Source: Intrasporangium_A sp039812505 | GTDB lineage: Bacteria; Actinomycetota; Actinomycetes; Actinomycetales; Dermatophilaceae | Assembly: GCF_039812505.1 (NCBI RefSeq) | Contig: NZ_JBDIAQ010000030.1 | Coordinates: forward strand, 1-30,213 | Reading direction: 5' to 3' | Length of the DNA: 30,213 nucleotides | Shown here: positions 9,650 to 16,742 of the stretch, one piece after another | Position numbering within the stretch: the stretch's first letter is position 1 | Layout: each line of letters begins with the position of its first letter | Notes under the pieces: model-generated | What the model was told of the DNA's origin: nothing | The model's input: the letters and a program-made list of their open reading frames with translations, nothing else | Databases searched by the model: none | Made by a program: the position numbers and the translations under genes

Positions 9650-10240
9650 GTGGGCCGGATCCGGGACTACCTGTTCGTGCGGCACCGGCACAACTGGCTG
9701 CTGTTCCTGCGTTTCGGCGTGGTCGGCGCGTCCGGCGTCATCGTTAACATGGTCGTCCTGATCCTGCTCAAACGGCTGGGACCCGACCCGGACGGCGCCG
9801 TGGTGGGTATCGCGTTCTCCGACTTCAACGTGCGCTGGTACCACGTCTACTCGACCTCGGCGTTCCTGGCGGCCAACCTCTGGAACTTCCAGCTCAACCG
9901 TTCGTGGACCTTCCGCAGCGGGAAGCACCAGGCCTGGTGGCGGGAGTACTGGCCGTTCCTCGTCGTCGGGCTCACCGGGCAGGCGATCGGGCTGGTCCTG
10001 CTGACCCTGCTGATGCACCCGGGGTCGGTCCTCGCGCTGCCGTCGTCCGTCCTGGACGACTCGAGCGGGCTGCGGACCCGGCTCTACTGGGCCCAGCTGA
10101 TCGTCATCGCGGTCGTCACGCCGGTCTCCTTCGTCCTGAACAAGGTGTGGACCTTCGCGGCGGTACGCGCGCCCCGTCCGACCCCGGGCGGCCCGGACGT
10201 GGACACCGACCCGGCGACTACCCTTGGTCGTCGTGACTGA
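9650..10240 (+). CDS. GtrA family membrane protein
   Basis: A 196-residue integral membrane protein of the GtrA/DPMS family, with four predicted transmembrane helices (first about 17-40). Two family signatures are visible: NLWNFQLNRSWTF before the third helix and FVLNKVWTF at the C terminus. GtrA proteins are thought to move or present polyprenyl-linked sugars for cell-surface glycosylation. A GtrA-like gene next to purK is also found in mycobacteria (Rv3277 beside Rv3276c), so the position is conserved and does not by itself link it to the glycan genes further right. The last 8 bp overlap the start of purK. Confidence 0.85.
   Translation: MGRIRDYLFVRHRHNWLLFLRFGVVGASGVIVNMVVLILLKRLGPDPDGAVVGIAFSDFNVRWYHVYSTSAFLAANLWNFQLNRSWTFRSGKHQAWWREYWPFLVVGLTGQAIGLVLLTLLMHPGSVLALPSSVLDDSSGLRTRLYWAQLIVIAVVTPVSFVLNKVWTFAAVRAPRPTPGGPDVDTDPATTLGRRD
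10219..10224 (+). promoter_or_regulatory. -10 box for leaderless purK mRNA
   Basis: TACCCT inside the end of the gtrA-like gene, 8 nt before the purK GTG at 10233. It would give purKE an internal, leaderless promoter. Confidence 0.4.
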
Positions 10241-11423
10241 GCCCAAGCGCGCCCCCGGAGGTTTCCCGGTCGTCGGAGTCGTCGGCGGCGGACAGCTCGC
10301 GAGGATGATGCAGGGGCCCGCGATCGAGCTCGGCATCCAGCTGTCCGTGCTCGCCGAGGATGCCCATGCCGCAGCGGCGCTCGCGATCCCGTCGGCTCCG
10401 GTGGGGGAGCACACCGACGTCGCGGCCCTGCGGTCCTTCGCCGCGGCCTGCGACGTCGTCACGTTCGACCACGAGCACGTCCCCCAGGCGGTGCTGGGGG
10501 CGCTGGAGGCGGAGGGTGTCGTGATGCACCCGAGGCCGGCCGCGCTCCGGCACGCCCAGGACAAGCTAGTGATGCGCCGGCGCCTGACCGGGCTGGGCAT
10601 CGCCTGTCCGCGGTGGACGGTCGCGCGGACCGCCGACGAGCTCGCCGGCTTCGCCGACGAGGTCGGCTGGCCGGTCGTCGCGAAGACCCCGCGAGGGGGG
10701 TATGACGGCAAGGGCGTGCTGCTGGTCCACTCGGTCGGCGACGCCGCGGAGTGGCTGGCCCGGGTGGGCGGACCGGGACCCCTCGAGGAGGGGGTGCTCG
10801 TCGAGGAGCACGTGGACTTCGTCCGCGAGCTCGCGGCGCTCGTCGCCCGTAGCCCCTCGGGCCAGGCGGCCGCGTGGCCGGTCGTCGAGACGGTCCAGAC
10901 CGACGGGATCTGCACCGAGGTGCTGGCGCCCGCCCCGGGGTTGGACCCCGACCTGGCGGCGGTGGCGACGGAGGCGGCGTTGCGGATCGCCGGCGAGCTC
11001 GACGTGACGGGCGTGCTCGCCGTGGAGATGTTCGAGGTGCGGGCCGGCGGGTCGCCCGGGTACGTCGTCAACGAGCTCGCCATGCGCCCGCACAACTCCG
11101 GGCACTGGAGCATGGACGGGGCCGTGACCGGCCAGTTCGAGCAGCACCTGCGAGCGGTGCTCGACCTGCCCCTGGGGGATCCGCGGCCGCGGGCGCCCTG
11201 GACGGTGATGGCCAACGTGCTCGGCGGCGAGGACGCGAGCCTCTACCCGGCCTACCGGCACATCATGGCGCGCGACCCGGGGGCCAAGATCCACGTGTAC
11301 GGCAAGGGCGTACGGCCCAGCCGCAAGATCGGACACGTCAACGTCAGCTCCGACGACCTGGCGGCGGCCCGGGCCCGCGCCGGACATGCGGCTGACTACT
11401 TGAGAGGAACGGTGCACGAGTGA
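10233..11423 (+). CDS. purK: 5-(carboxyamino)imidazole ribonucleotide synthase
   Basis: A 396-residue ATP-grasp enzyme that uses ATP and bicarbonate to turn AIR into N5-CAIR in purine synthesis. The N-terminal signature GGGQLARMM is at about 18-26. The ATP-grasp region includes KTPRGGYDGKGV and VEEHVDFVRE, and the C-terminal part has the conserved NELAMRPHNSGHW. Length matches the family. A TTG at 10224 is also in frame, but the GTG at 10233 is preceded by TACCCT at leaderless distance and begins closer to the conserved core. It is coupled to purE by a 4-bp GTGA overlap. Confidence 0.95.
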   Translation: MTEPKRAPGGFPVVGVVGGGQLARMMQGPAIELGIQLSVLAEDAHAAAALAIPSAPVGEHTDVAALRSFAAACDVVTFDHEHVPQAVLGALEAEGVVMHPRPAALRHAQDKLVMRRRLTGLGIACPRWTVARTADELAGFADEVGWPVVAKTPRGGYDGKGVLLVHSVGDAAEWLARVGGPGPLEEGVLVEEHVDFVRELAALVARSPSGQAAAWPVVETVQTDGICTEVLAPAPGLDPDLAAVATEAALRIAGELDVTGVLAVEMFEVRAGGSPGYVVNELAMRPHNSGHWSMDGAVTGQFEQHLRAVLDLPLGDPRPRAPWTVMANVLGGEDASLYPAYRHIMARDPGAKIHVYGKGVRPSRKIGHVNVSSDDLAAARARAGHAADYLRGTVHE

Positions 11424-11968
11424 GTGACGTGGACGAGGGGGCCGGCCGGTCCGGCGACCCGGTGGTCGGCATCGTGATGGGCAGCGACAGCGACTGGCCC
11501 GTCATGCGCGAGGCGGCCCGGGCCCTGCAGGAGTTCGGGATCCCCTTCGAGGCGGACGTCGTGTCCGCGCACCGGATGCCCGAGGAGATGATCGCCTACG
11601 GACAGCAGGCGGCGCAGCGAGGGCTCCGGGTCGTGGTGGCCGGTGCCGGGGGGGCAGCCCACCTGCCCGGGATGCTGGCGTCGGTGACGCCGTTGCCGGT
11701 GATCGGTGTCCCGGTGCCGTTGAAGTACCTCGACGGGATGGACTCGCTGCTCTCGATCGTGCAGATGCCGGGCGGCGTGCCCGTCGCGACGGTCTCGATC
11801 GGGGGCGCTCGCAATGCGGGGTTGCTGGCGGCGCGGATCATCGGGTCGTCCGGCGACGAGATGGGGCGCCGCGTGCGGCAGGCGATGGGCTCGTTCCAGT
11901 CCGGACTGCGCCACCAGGCCCGGGCCAAGGGCGTCTCGTTGCGCGCCGAGGTCGCCCGCGGCATCTGA
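11420..11968 (+). CDS. purE: 5-(carboxyamino)imidazole ribonucleotide mutase
   Basis: A 182-residue class I PurE, which converts N5-CAIR to CAIR immediately after PurK. GSDSDW (21-26) binds the phosphate and substrate, and SAHR (49-52) carries the catalytic His51. AGAGGAAHLPG follows in the middle of the protein. Its GTG overlaps the purK stop. The C-terminal 15-20 residues are basic and variable. In mycobacteria the next gene is the acyl-CoA dehydrogenase fadE25; here that gene is 10.5 kb further on. Confidence 0.95.
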   Translation: MSDVDEGAGRSGDPVVGIVMGSDSDWPVMREAARALQEFGIPFEADVVSAHRMPEEMIAYGQQAAQRGLRVVVAGAGGAAHLPGMLASVTPLPVIGVPVPLKYLDGMDSLLSIVQMPGGVPVATVSIGGARNAGLLAARIIGSSGDEMGRRVRQAMGSFQSGLRHQARAKGVSLRAEVARGI

Positions 11969-11972
11969 ACAC

Positions 11973-12004
11973 CCGTCGGGCCGACGGCCCGCCGGTGCAC
12001 CGGC
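11973..12004 (+). terminator. Paired hairpins after purE
   Basis: Two GC-rich hairpins follow the purE stop within 10 nt: CCGTCG-GGC-CGACGG (11973-11987) and the perfect palindrome GCCGGTGCACCGGC (11991-12004). Neither has a T tail, so termination is only a guess. They separate purE from the toxin-antitoxin promoter. Confidence 0.35.
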
Positions 12005-12020
12005 CCGGATCCTGTCCAAA

Positions 12021-12029
12021 TGGTAAAGT
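12021..12029 (+). promoter_or_regulatory. Extended -10 promoter of vapB
   Basis: TGG-TAAAGT combines a TGN extension (12021-12023) with a -10 box (12024-12029), 7 nt before the vapB ATG at 12037. This indicates a leaderless mRNA. No recognisable -35 is visible, which is common with extended -10 promoters. Confidence 0.55.
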
Positions 12030-12048
12030 GGATGCCATGCTGGCATCC
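12030..12048 (+). promoter_or_regulatory. Perfect palindrome over the vapB start codon (putative operator)
   Basis: GGATGCCA (12030-12037), TGC, TGGCATCC (12041-12048): a perfect 8-bp inverted repeat. It spans the end of the promoter, the expected RNA start and the first four codons. VapB and other AbrB-fold antitoxins commonly bind palindromes in their own promoter, so this is the likely autoregulatory site. Confidence 0.6.
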
Positions 12049-12282
12049 TTGGACAAGGCGGGCCGGGTGGTCATCCCGAAGGAGGCCCGGGACCAGCTCG
12101 GGCTCGGGCCCGACGTCCAGCTCGAGGTGACGTTGACCGGTGACGGCCTGCTCCTGACCCCCGTTCGCCGTCCCGCCAGGCGTGTCATCGAGGTCGACGG
12201 CTGGCCGGTGATCGAGGCCGTGCGCGGCATGACGGTGACCGACGCCGACGTCCAGGCCTGGCGCGCCGATGGCCAACGCTGA
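12037..12282 (+). CDS. vapB: AbrB/MazE-fold antitoxin (VapB type)
   Basis: An 81-residue protein. The N-terminal 45 residues have the swapped-hairpin AbrB/SpoVT signature: LDKAGRVVIPKEARDQLGL, then a beta-rich stretch. The C-terminal part, about 50-81, is the region expected to wrap the toxin and block its active site. It should bind DNA as a dimer and repress its own promoter, more strongly with toxin bound. The ATG at 12037 lies inside a perfect palindrome and 7 nt after an extended -10 box. Upstream codons in frame give unrelated sequence and no better start. It overlaps the toxin gene by 14 bp. Confidence 0.85.
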   Translation: MLASLDKAGRVVIPKEARDQLGLGPDVQLEVTLTGDGLLLTPVRRPARRVIEVDGWPVIEAVRGMTVTDADVQAWRADGQR

Positions 12283-12691
12283 CGGCTGGGCGGTCGACAC
12301 GAGCGTCGCCGTGGCCGCGCTCGACGGGGGTCACGCGGCTCACGGCCCATGCGTGGCGGCCGTTCGTGAACACCGACCTGCGCTCGCCGGCCATGCCGCA
12401 TACGAGGTCTTCGCGGTGCTCACCCGGATGCCGGGGCGGCTGGCAGTGGACGCCACCGACGCGGCCACACTGGTCGAGCGCGTCTTCCCGCAGGTGGCAT
12501 GGCTGTCGGTGAACGCCGGTCGCAGGCTGCGGGGCCGGCTGGCGTCCCTGGGCATCATCGGCGGGGCCGTCTACGACGCCCTCGTCGGCGAGGCTGCCCG
12601 CACCAACCGGCTCCGGCTGCTCACCCGGGACCTGCGTGCCTGCCGGACCTATGACCTGCTCGGCGTGGACCACGTGTTCATCGGGCCCTGA
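12269..12691 (+). CDS. vapC: PIN-domain ribonuclease toxin (VapC type)
   Basis: A 140-residue PIN-domain protein. The four acidic residues that bind Mg2+ or Mn2+ can be assigned: Asp10 (VDTSVAV), Glu46 (YEVFAVLTR), Asp103 (VYDALV) and Asp121 (LLTRDLRA). VapC toxins cut tRNA or rRNA at specific sites, and the target cannot be predicted here. All key residues are intact, so the toxin is probably functional. The 14-bp overlap with vapB ensures the antitoxin is translated first. It ends 38 bp from the convergent CoA-binding gene. Confidence 0.88.
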   Translation: MANADGWAVDTSVAVAALDGGHAAHGPCVAAVREHRPALAGHAAYEVFAVLTRMPGRLAVDATDAATLVERVFPQVAWLSVNAGRRLRGRLASLGIIGGAVYDALVGEAARTNRLRLLTRDLRACRTYDLLGVDHVFIGP

Positions 12692-12729
12692 CCCTCACGA
12701 GCAGGCTCCGGCGCCGGCCCTGCGCCCGG

Positions 12730-13194
12730 TCAGTCGATGACGCTTGCAGCCCGGTCCGCGTGCGCGATGCGGGGAAGCTCGATCTTCGGACAGGTGTCCA
12801 TGACCACCCGCAGTCCGGCTCCTTCGGCACGCGTCGCGGCATCGTTGTCGACGACCCCCAGCTGCAGCCAGACCGACTCGATGCCGAGGCGGTCCTTCTC
12901 GGCGATTGCCTGGTCGACCAGGGCGCCCGCCCGCGAGCTGTTCACGAAGAGGTCGACGACCGCGACCTTCGTGCCGTCCGGGATGTCCGCCAGGGATGCA
13001 TAGCCCGGCTCACCGTGTACCACCGCGGCACGCGGATGGACGGGGACCAGCCGCATGCCCAGCTCGCGTTGCAACCACCGGGAGACACCGTACGCGGTGC
13101 GGTCGGGGTTGTTCCCCAACCCGACCACGGCCCAGGTGGCGGGTGTCGTGAGCAGGTCCCGGATCACGGCTGGGTCGTTGTGGTGCAGGCTCAT
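12730..13194 (-). CDS. CoA-binding (YccU-like) domain protein
   Basis: A 154-residue single-domain Rossmann protein of the CoA-binding family (PF13380, YccU-like). Visible features are the first strand and loop WAVVGLGNNPDRTAYGVSRWLQ and the later LWLQLGVVDNDA/MDTCPKIE region, which in this family contains a conserved Cys. Such proteins are thought to bind CoA or acyl-CoA, but a reaction has rarely been shown. Two ATGs are possible, at 13203 and 13194. GAGG (13207-13204) fits as a ribosome site for the ATG at 13194. It is divergent from the LLM oxidoreductase across 89 bp. Confidence 0.82.
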   Translation of the reverse strand: MSLHHNDPAVIRDLLTTPATWAVVGLGNNPDRTAYGVSRWLQRELGMRLVPVHPRAAVVHGEPGYASLADIPDGTKVAVVDLFVNSSRAGALVDQAIAEKDRLGIESVWLQLGVVDNDAATRAEGAGLRVVMDTCPKIELPRIAHADRAASVID

Positions 13195-13283
13195 GAGTCC
13201 CATCCTCACACGCTGGCCCGGCGGCCGCTCGAGCGGCAGCACGTGCCCGGGCCGCGGACGGCAGCCGTGCGAGGATGACGTCC

Positions 13284-14303
13284 ATGCGCTTCGGTATCTT
13301 CGTGCCCCAGGGCTGGCGGATGGACCTGGTCGGTATCGAGCCCGAGCAGCAGTGGGATGCGATGAGCGGGCTGGCACGCTATGTCGACGAGGGCGACGCC
13401 TTCGAGTCGATCTGGGTCTTCGACCACTTCCACACCGTGCCGGCACCGACCCAGGAGGCCACCCATGAGGCGTGGTCGCTGATGGCCGGCTTCGCCGCGA
13501 CGACCAGCCGGGTCCGGCTCGGGCAGATGTGCACCTGCATGAGCTACCGGAACCCGGCCTACCTCGCCAAGGTGGCGGCGACGGTCGACCACATCTCGGG
13601 TGGGCGTCTCGAGATGGGGATCGGCGGCGGCTGGTACGAGAAGGAATGGCGTGCCTACGGCTACGGGTTCCCCCCACCCCGGGAGCGGCTCGGCCGGCTC
13701 CGTGAGGGCGTTCGGATCTTCCGCGACCTGTGGACCACCGGCCAGGCCACGCTCGACGGCGAGCACTACCAGGTCGAGCGGGCCCGCTGCTACCCGCGGC
13801 CACTGCAGGGTACGGTGCTGCCGGGAAGCGAGCTGAACGGCATACCGATGTGGATCGCCGGTGGGGGTGAGCAGGTCACCCTCAAGATCGTGGCCCGCTA
13901 TGCCGACTACGCCAACGTCGACGGGACACCTGAGGTGTTCGCCCACAAGAGCGAGGTGCTGCGTGGACACTGCGCCGACGTCGGCAGGGACTTCGATGCG
14001 ATCGTCCGGACGGCCGACTACAACGTCTTCATCGCCGAGACCGAGTCGGAGCTGGACGACCGTTTCAGGTTCTACGCGGACACCCTGCGCCGCGGCGGGA
14101 TCCCCGAGCCGAAGATCGAGCGCAGCGTCGCTGCGATGCGCCGGGGCCCCGCCGTGGGCACCCCTGAGCAGATCGTCGAGACGTTCCAGGGGCTGGCCGG
14201 CCTCGGCCTCGGCTACGCGATCACGAACTTCTTCGACGCAGCCTACGACCGGTCCGGCATCGACCTGTTCACCTCGCAGGTCATCCCGGCACTGGGTGGC
14301 TGA
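13284..14303 (+). CDS. LLM-class (luciferase-like) oxidoreductase
   Basis: A 339-residue TIM-barrel protein of the bacterial luciferase-like superfamily; many actinobacterial members use F420 as cofactor. Typical parts are the N-terminal MRFGIFVPQGW, SIWVFDHFH, LGQMCTCMSYRNPAYLAKVAATVDHISGGR and the glycine-rich GIGGGWYEKEWRAYG. IPMWIAGGGE in the second half fits cofactor phosphate binding. The ATG at 13284 has GAGGA (13271-13275) 8 nt upstream; an ATG at 13275 overlaps that site and is less likely. The substrate is unknown, and whether the cofactor is F420 or FMN cannot be told without structure comparison. Confidence 0.88.
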   Translation: MRFGIFVPQGWRMDLVGIEPEQQWDAMSGLARYVDEGDAFESIWVFDHFHTVPAPTQEATHEAWSLMAGFAATTSRVRLGQMCTCMSYRNPAYLAKVAATVDHISGGRLEMGIGGGWYEKEWRAYGYGFPPPRERLGRLREGVRIFRDLWTTGQATLDGEHYQVERARCYPRPLQGTVLPGSELNGIPMWIAGGGEQVTLKIVARYADYANVDGTPEVFAHKSEVLRGHCADVGRDFDAIVRTADYNVFIAETESELDDRFRFYADTLRRGGIPEPKIERSVAAMRRGPAVGTPEQIVETFQGLAGLGLGYAITNFFDAAYDRSGIDLFTSQVIPALGG

Positions 14304-14325
14304 CGGGTCGCCCCCGTCGGCGCGG

Positions 14326-14952
14326 TCACAGCTTGCGTAGGCGATAGATGCACGGCCGCGCCCGCGCCGCGGGGCCCCGCGCGCCCGCCGGAACCTTGAG
14401 TGCCACGTCGTCGACGAGGCGCCACCCGTGATAGGCGGCCACGATGTCGTCCCGGGTGGCGCCCCGCGGGCCGGGACCAGCCATCGGGTGGAACGCGACC
14501 ATCACCAGCGTCGCGCCCGACCGGGCGATCGCGCTCTCCGCCCGGACCACGCGGGCGCGGGCACCGTCGGACATGCCGTGGAAGCAGCCGCCGTCCAGGA
14601 ACAGGTCCACGCCGGGCTCGACGAGCTGCTCGAGCCGCCCCACGTCGCCCTCGACGAAGTCGACCTGCACCTGGTGCTCCTGCGCGCGTTGCCGAGCGAG
14701 CGCCAGCGCCTTCGGAACCGCGTCGACGCCGGTCACCTGCCAGCCGCGCCGGGCCAGGGCGATCGAGTAGCGTCCCTTCCCGCAGCCGACGTCGACCGCC
14801 CGCCCGTGCGGAGGGCCCCCGCGGTTCTCCTGCTCGGCGAGCACGCCGAGCACCTGGTCGCCCTGGCCCGGGATGACGTCGCTGCGGTCCCAGGGCGTGA
14901 AGCCGACCGCGTAGGCCAACGTGTAGAACCACGACCTCTGCTGCCACGACAT
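14326..14952 (-). CDS. Class I SAM-dependent methyltransferase
   Basis: A 208-residue Rossmann-fold methyltransferase. Motif I is VDVGCGKG (53-60). The acidic residue after strand 2 is in VTGVDAVPKAL, and the adenine loop is in FVEGDVGRLE. The N terminus (WFYTLAYAVGFTPWDRSD) is Trp/Tyr-rich and resembles small-molecule methyltransferases. The acceptor is unknown. GGAAGG (14964-14959) gives a good ribosome site 6 nt before the ATG. It is convergent with the LLM gene (22-bp gap) and lies downstream of metY in the same direction, behind a hairpin. Confidence 0.82.
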   Translation of the reverse strand: MSWQQRSWFYTLAYAVGFTPWDRSDVIPGQGDQVLGVLAEQENRGGPPHGRAVDVGCGKGRYSIALARRGWQVTGVDAVPKALALARQRAQEHQVQVDFVEGDVGRLEQLVEPGVDLFLDGGCFHGMSDGARARVVRAESAIARSGATLVMVAFHPMAGPGPRGATRDDIVAAYHGWRLVDDVALKVPAGARGPAARARPCIYRLRKL

Positions 14953-15027
14953 CCGTTGCCTTCCGACGAGCCGGCACCCTCGGTCATTGTGGGCGCCTCG
15001 GGGTGACGTGTCGAGGTATCAGGCCGC

Positions 15028-15072
15028 CGACGGGTGGGCGCCCACCGACGCGGGGCCGGACCCCACCCGTCG
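15028..15072 (-). terminator. Hairpin after metY with nested alternative fold
   Basis: Arms of 11 bp (15028-15038 and 15062-15072) form a perfect inverted repeat with a 23-nt loop, starting 10 nt after the metY stop. The left arm can instead fold with its neighbour as the perfect palindrome GGTGGGCGCCCACC (15033-15046). There is no T tail, so it may act as a GC-rich terminator or RNA-stabilising structure. Confidence 0.45.
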
Positions 15073-15082
15073 AGGGTCTCGC

Positions 15083-16405
15083 TCAGGCCTTGGCGGCGGC
15101 GAAGCCCTGCTCGAGGTCGGCGATGATGTCGTCGATGTGCTCGATGCCGACGGACAGGCGCACCAGCCCCGGGGTCACCCCGGCGGCGAGGCGGTCCTCG
15201 TCGGGCCCCTGCGAGTGCGTCGTCGAGGCCGGGTGGATCACGAGTGAGCGGACGTCACCGATGTTGGCCACGTGGCTGTGCAGCGTGAGGCCCTCGACGA
15301 ACTTGCGGCCCGCCTCGAGCCCGCCCTTGATCTCGAAGGCCAGGACCGCGCCGGCGCCCTTGGGCACGTACTTCCGGGCCAGCTCGTAGCTCGGGTCGCC
15401 GGGCAGGGACGCCCAGACCACGCGCTCGACCTGGTCGTGCCCCTGCAGGAACGCCGCGACCTGGTGGGTGTTCGCGATGTGCCGCTCGACGCGCAGGCTC
15501 AGGGTCTCGATGCCCTGGCCGACGAGGAAGGCGTTGAAGGGCGAGATCGCGCTGCCCAGGTCGCGCAGCAGCTGCACCCGGGCCTTGAGGATGAAGGAGA
15601 GGTTGACCCCGAAGGCGCCGTCCTTGCCCAGGTCGCGCGCGTAGACCAGCCCGTGGTAGCTCGGGTCGGGCTGGTTGAAGCCGGGGAAGCGCTCCGGGTA
15701 CTGCCCGTAGTCGAAGGCGCCCGAGTCGACGATCACGCCGGCGATCGAGGTGCCGTGCCCGCCGAGGTACTTCGTGGCCGCGTGCACGACGACGTCGGCC
15801 CCGTGCTCGATGGGGCGCAGCAGGTAGGGCGTGGCGATCGTGTTGTCGACGATCAGCGGCACGCCGAGCTCGTGCGCCACCGCGGCGACGGCCTCGATGT
15901 CCAGGACGTCGGACTTCGGGTTGGCGATCGACTCGCCGAAGAAGGCCTTCGTGTTCGGCCGCGCCGCGGCCCGCCACGCTTCGGGGTCGGCCGTGTCATC
16001 GACGAAGCTGACCTCGATGCCCAGCTTGGGCAGGGTGTGCTTGAAGAGGTTGACCGTGCCGCCGTAGAGGGCGGGGCTCGCGACGACGTGGTCACCCGCC
16101 TCGGCGAGGTTCGCGATGGCGAAGAAGGTGGCGGACATGCCCGAGCTGAGCAGCAGGGCGCCGACCCCGCCCTCGAGGGAGGCGATGCGCTGCTCGACCG
16201 CGTCCTGGGTCGGGTTCATGATGCGGGTGTAGATGTTGCCGAGCTCCGAGAGGGCGAAGAGGTTCTTCGCGTGCTCCGTGTCGCGGAAGACGAACGAGGT
16301 CGTCTGGTAGATCGGCAGGGCGCGTGCGCCGGTCGTCGGCTCGGCCTGCTCCTGGCCGACGTGGATCTGACGCGTCTCGAAGGACCAGTTCCGGGTGTCA
16401 CCCAT
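15083..16405 (-). CDS. metY: O-acetylhomoserine aminocarboxypropyltransferase (sulfhydrylase)
   Basis: A 440-residue PLP enzyme of the Cys/Met metabolism family. It makes homocysteine from O-acetylhomoserine and sulfide. Cofactor Lys212 lies in HAATKYLGGHGTSIAG, and ETRQIHVGQ, YTRIMNPTQ and the C-terminal SVGIEHIDDIIADLEQGF match the family's typical pattern. Length fits MetY (about 430) better than MetB or MetC (about 380). The ATG at 16405 has GAGGAAG 5 nt upstream; the frame stays open to 16606, but that extension covers the riboswitch and is not protein-like. A SAM riboswitch precedes the gene, so high SAM should switch it off. The usual partner metX is not in the window. Confidence 0.93.
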   Translation of the reverse strand: MGDTRNWSFETRQIHVGQEQAEPTTGARALPIYQTTSFVFRDTEHAKNLFALSELGNIYTRIMNPTQDAVEQRIASLEGGVGALLLSSGMSATFFAIANLAEAGDHVVASPALYGGTVNLFKHTLPKLGIEVSFVDDTADPEAWRAAARPNTKAFFGESIANPKSDVLDIEAVAAVAHELGVPLIVDNTIATPYLLRPIEHGADVVVHAATKYLGGHGTSIAGVIVDSGAFDYGQYPERFPGFNQPDPSYHGLVYARDLGKDGAFGVNLSFILKARVQLLRDLGSAISPFNAFLVGQGIETLSLRVERHIANTHQVAAFLQGHDQVERVVWASLPGDPSYELARKYVPKGAGAVLAFEIKGGLEAGRKFVEGLTLHSHVANIGDVRSLVIHPASTTHSQGPDEDRLAAGVTPGLVRLSVGIEHIDDIIADLEQGFAAAKA

Positions 16406-16422
16406 CGTGCTTCCTCGTATCC

Positions 16423-16452
16423 AGTTGCTCGGTGTGTCTAGTTGCTCGGTGT
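16423..16452 (-). repeat. 13-bp tandem direct repeat before the metY RBS
   Basis: ACACCGAGCAACT occurs twice on the minus strand (16452-16440 and 16435-16423), with a period of 17 bp. It lies between the riboswitch hairpins and the metY ribosome site. The copies share CACCGA with the hairpin arms just upstream and could provide alternative pairing partners. Confidence 0.6.
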
Positions 16453-16485
16453 CGGTGCCGGGGCACCGACGGGTCTGATCGGTGC
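16451..16485 (-). promoter_or_regulatory. Three-arm expression platform of the SAM riboswitch
   Basis: On the minus strand three segments occur in order: A GCACCGA (16485-16479), B GTCGGTGC (16470-16463) and C GCACCGAC (16458-16451). B pairs perfectly with C (8 bp, 4-nt loop) or with A (7 bp, 9-nt loop), so the two hairpins exclude each other. This is the layout of an antiterminator/terminator or access switch. There is no T tail after B:C. Confidence 0.5.
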
Positions 16486-16507
16486 GGGAGGGGTCTCTCC
16501 GCGCTTG

Positions 16508-16611
16508 CCGGCGATGGTAGTCGTCGGCCGGGTCCTCACCCGGGGCACCCCACCGCGGGTGGGAGGGTTGCCGGCCAGCGAGCCGGGGCTTCGCGCTGAC
16601 GCTCATGACCT
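16508..16611 (-). ncRNA. SAM riboswitch (SAM-IV type) upstream of metY
   Basis: I recognise the SAM-I/SAM-IV core on the minus strand: GGTCATGAGCGTCAGCG (5' strand of P1 and the kink region), GCCCCGGC, CTGGCCGGCAACCCTCC, GCGGTGGGGTGCC and closing GTGAGGACC (to 16531). After P1 closes, an extra CCGGC/GCCGG hairpin (16531-16508) follows, which suggests SAM-IV, the class common in Actinomycetota. A TACCCT -10 box (16624-16619) would start the RNA almost at the first base of P1. Binding of SAM should lower metY expression. No other gene lies on this transcript before metY. Confidence 0.88.
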
Positions 16612-16618
16612 CGACCCG

Positions 16619-16624
16619 AGGGTA
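16619..16624 (-). promoter_or_regulatory. -10 box of the metY riboswitch transcript
   Basis: TACCCT on the minus strand, placing the RNA start at about 16612-16610, exactly where the P1 stem of the riboswitch begins. Confidence 0.5.
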
Positions 16625-16692
16625 TGCCGCCGAGCGGGCTCCCGCCCTCCCGTGTCCTCATGCTGGACGGCGGGGACGTCGCCGGGCGGGTC

Positions 16693-16738
16693 TAGGATGA
16701 ACGCCGATCAACCGACTGCCCTCGACAGCCCTAAGGAG
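16693..16738 (+). promoter_or_regulatory. Promoter and RBS of the uronate sugar operon
   Basis: TAGGAT at 16693-16698 is a likely -10 box with an RNA start near 16706. AAGGAG at 16733-16738 sits 4 nt before the GTG at 16743. It is divergent from the metY riboswitch promoter, about 70 bp away. Confidence 0.5.
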
Positions 16739-16742
16739 CACA

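Noticed and set aside
12708..12717. CCGGCGCCGG palindrome between vapC and the CoA-binding gene
   Set aside because: Short, GC-only and expected often in such DNA; it could aid termination but gives no real support.
16406..16606. Extension of metY to 16606
   Set aside because: The extension runs through the riboswitch and its hairpins, and a good ribosome site precedes the ATG at 16405.
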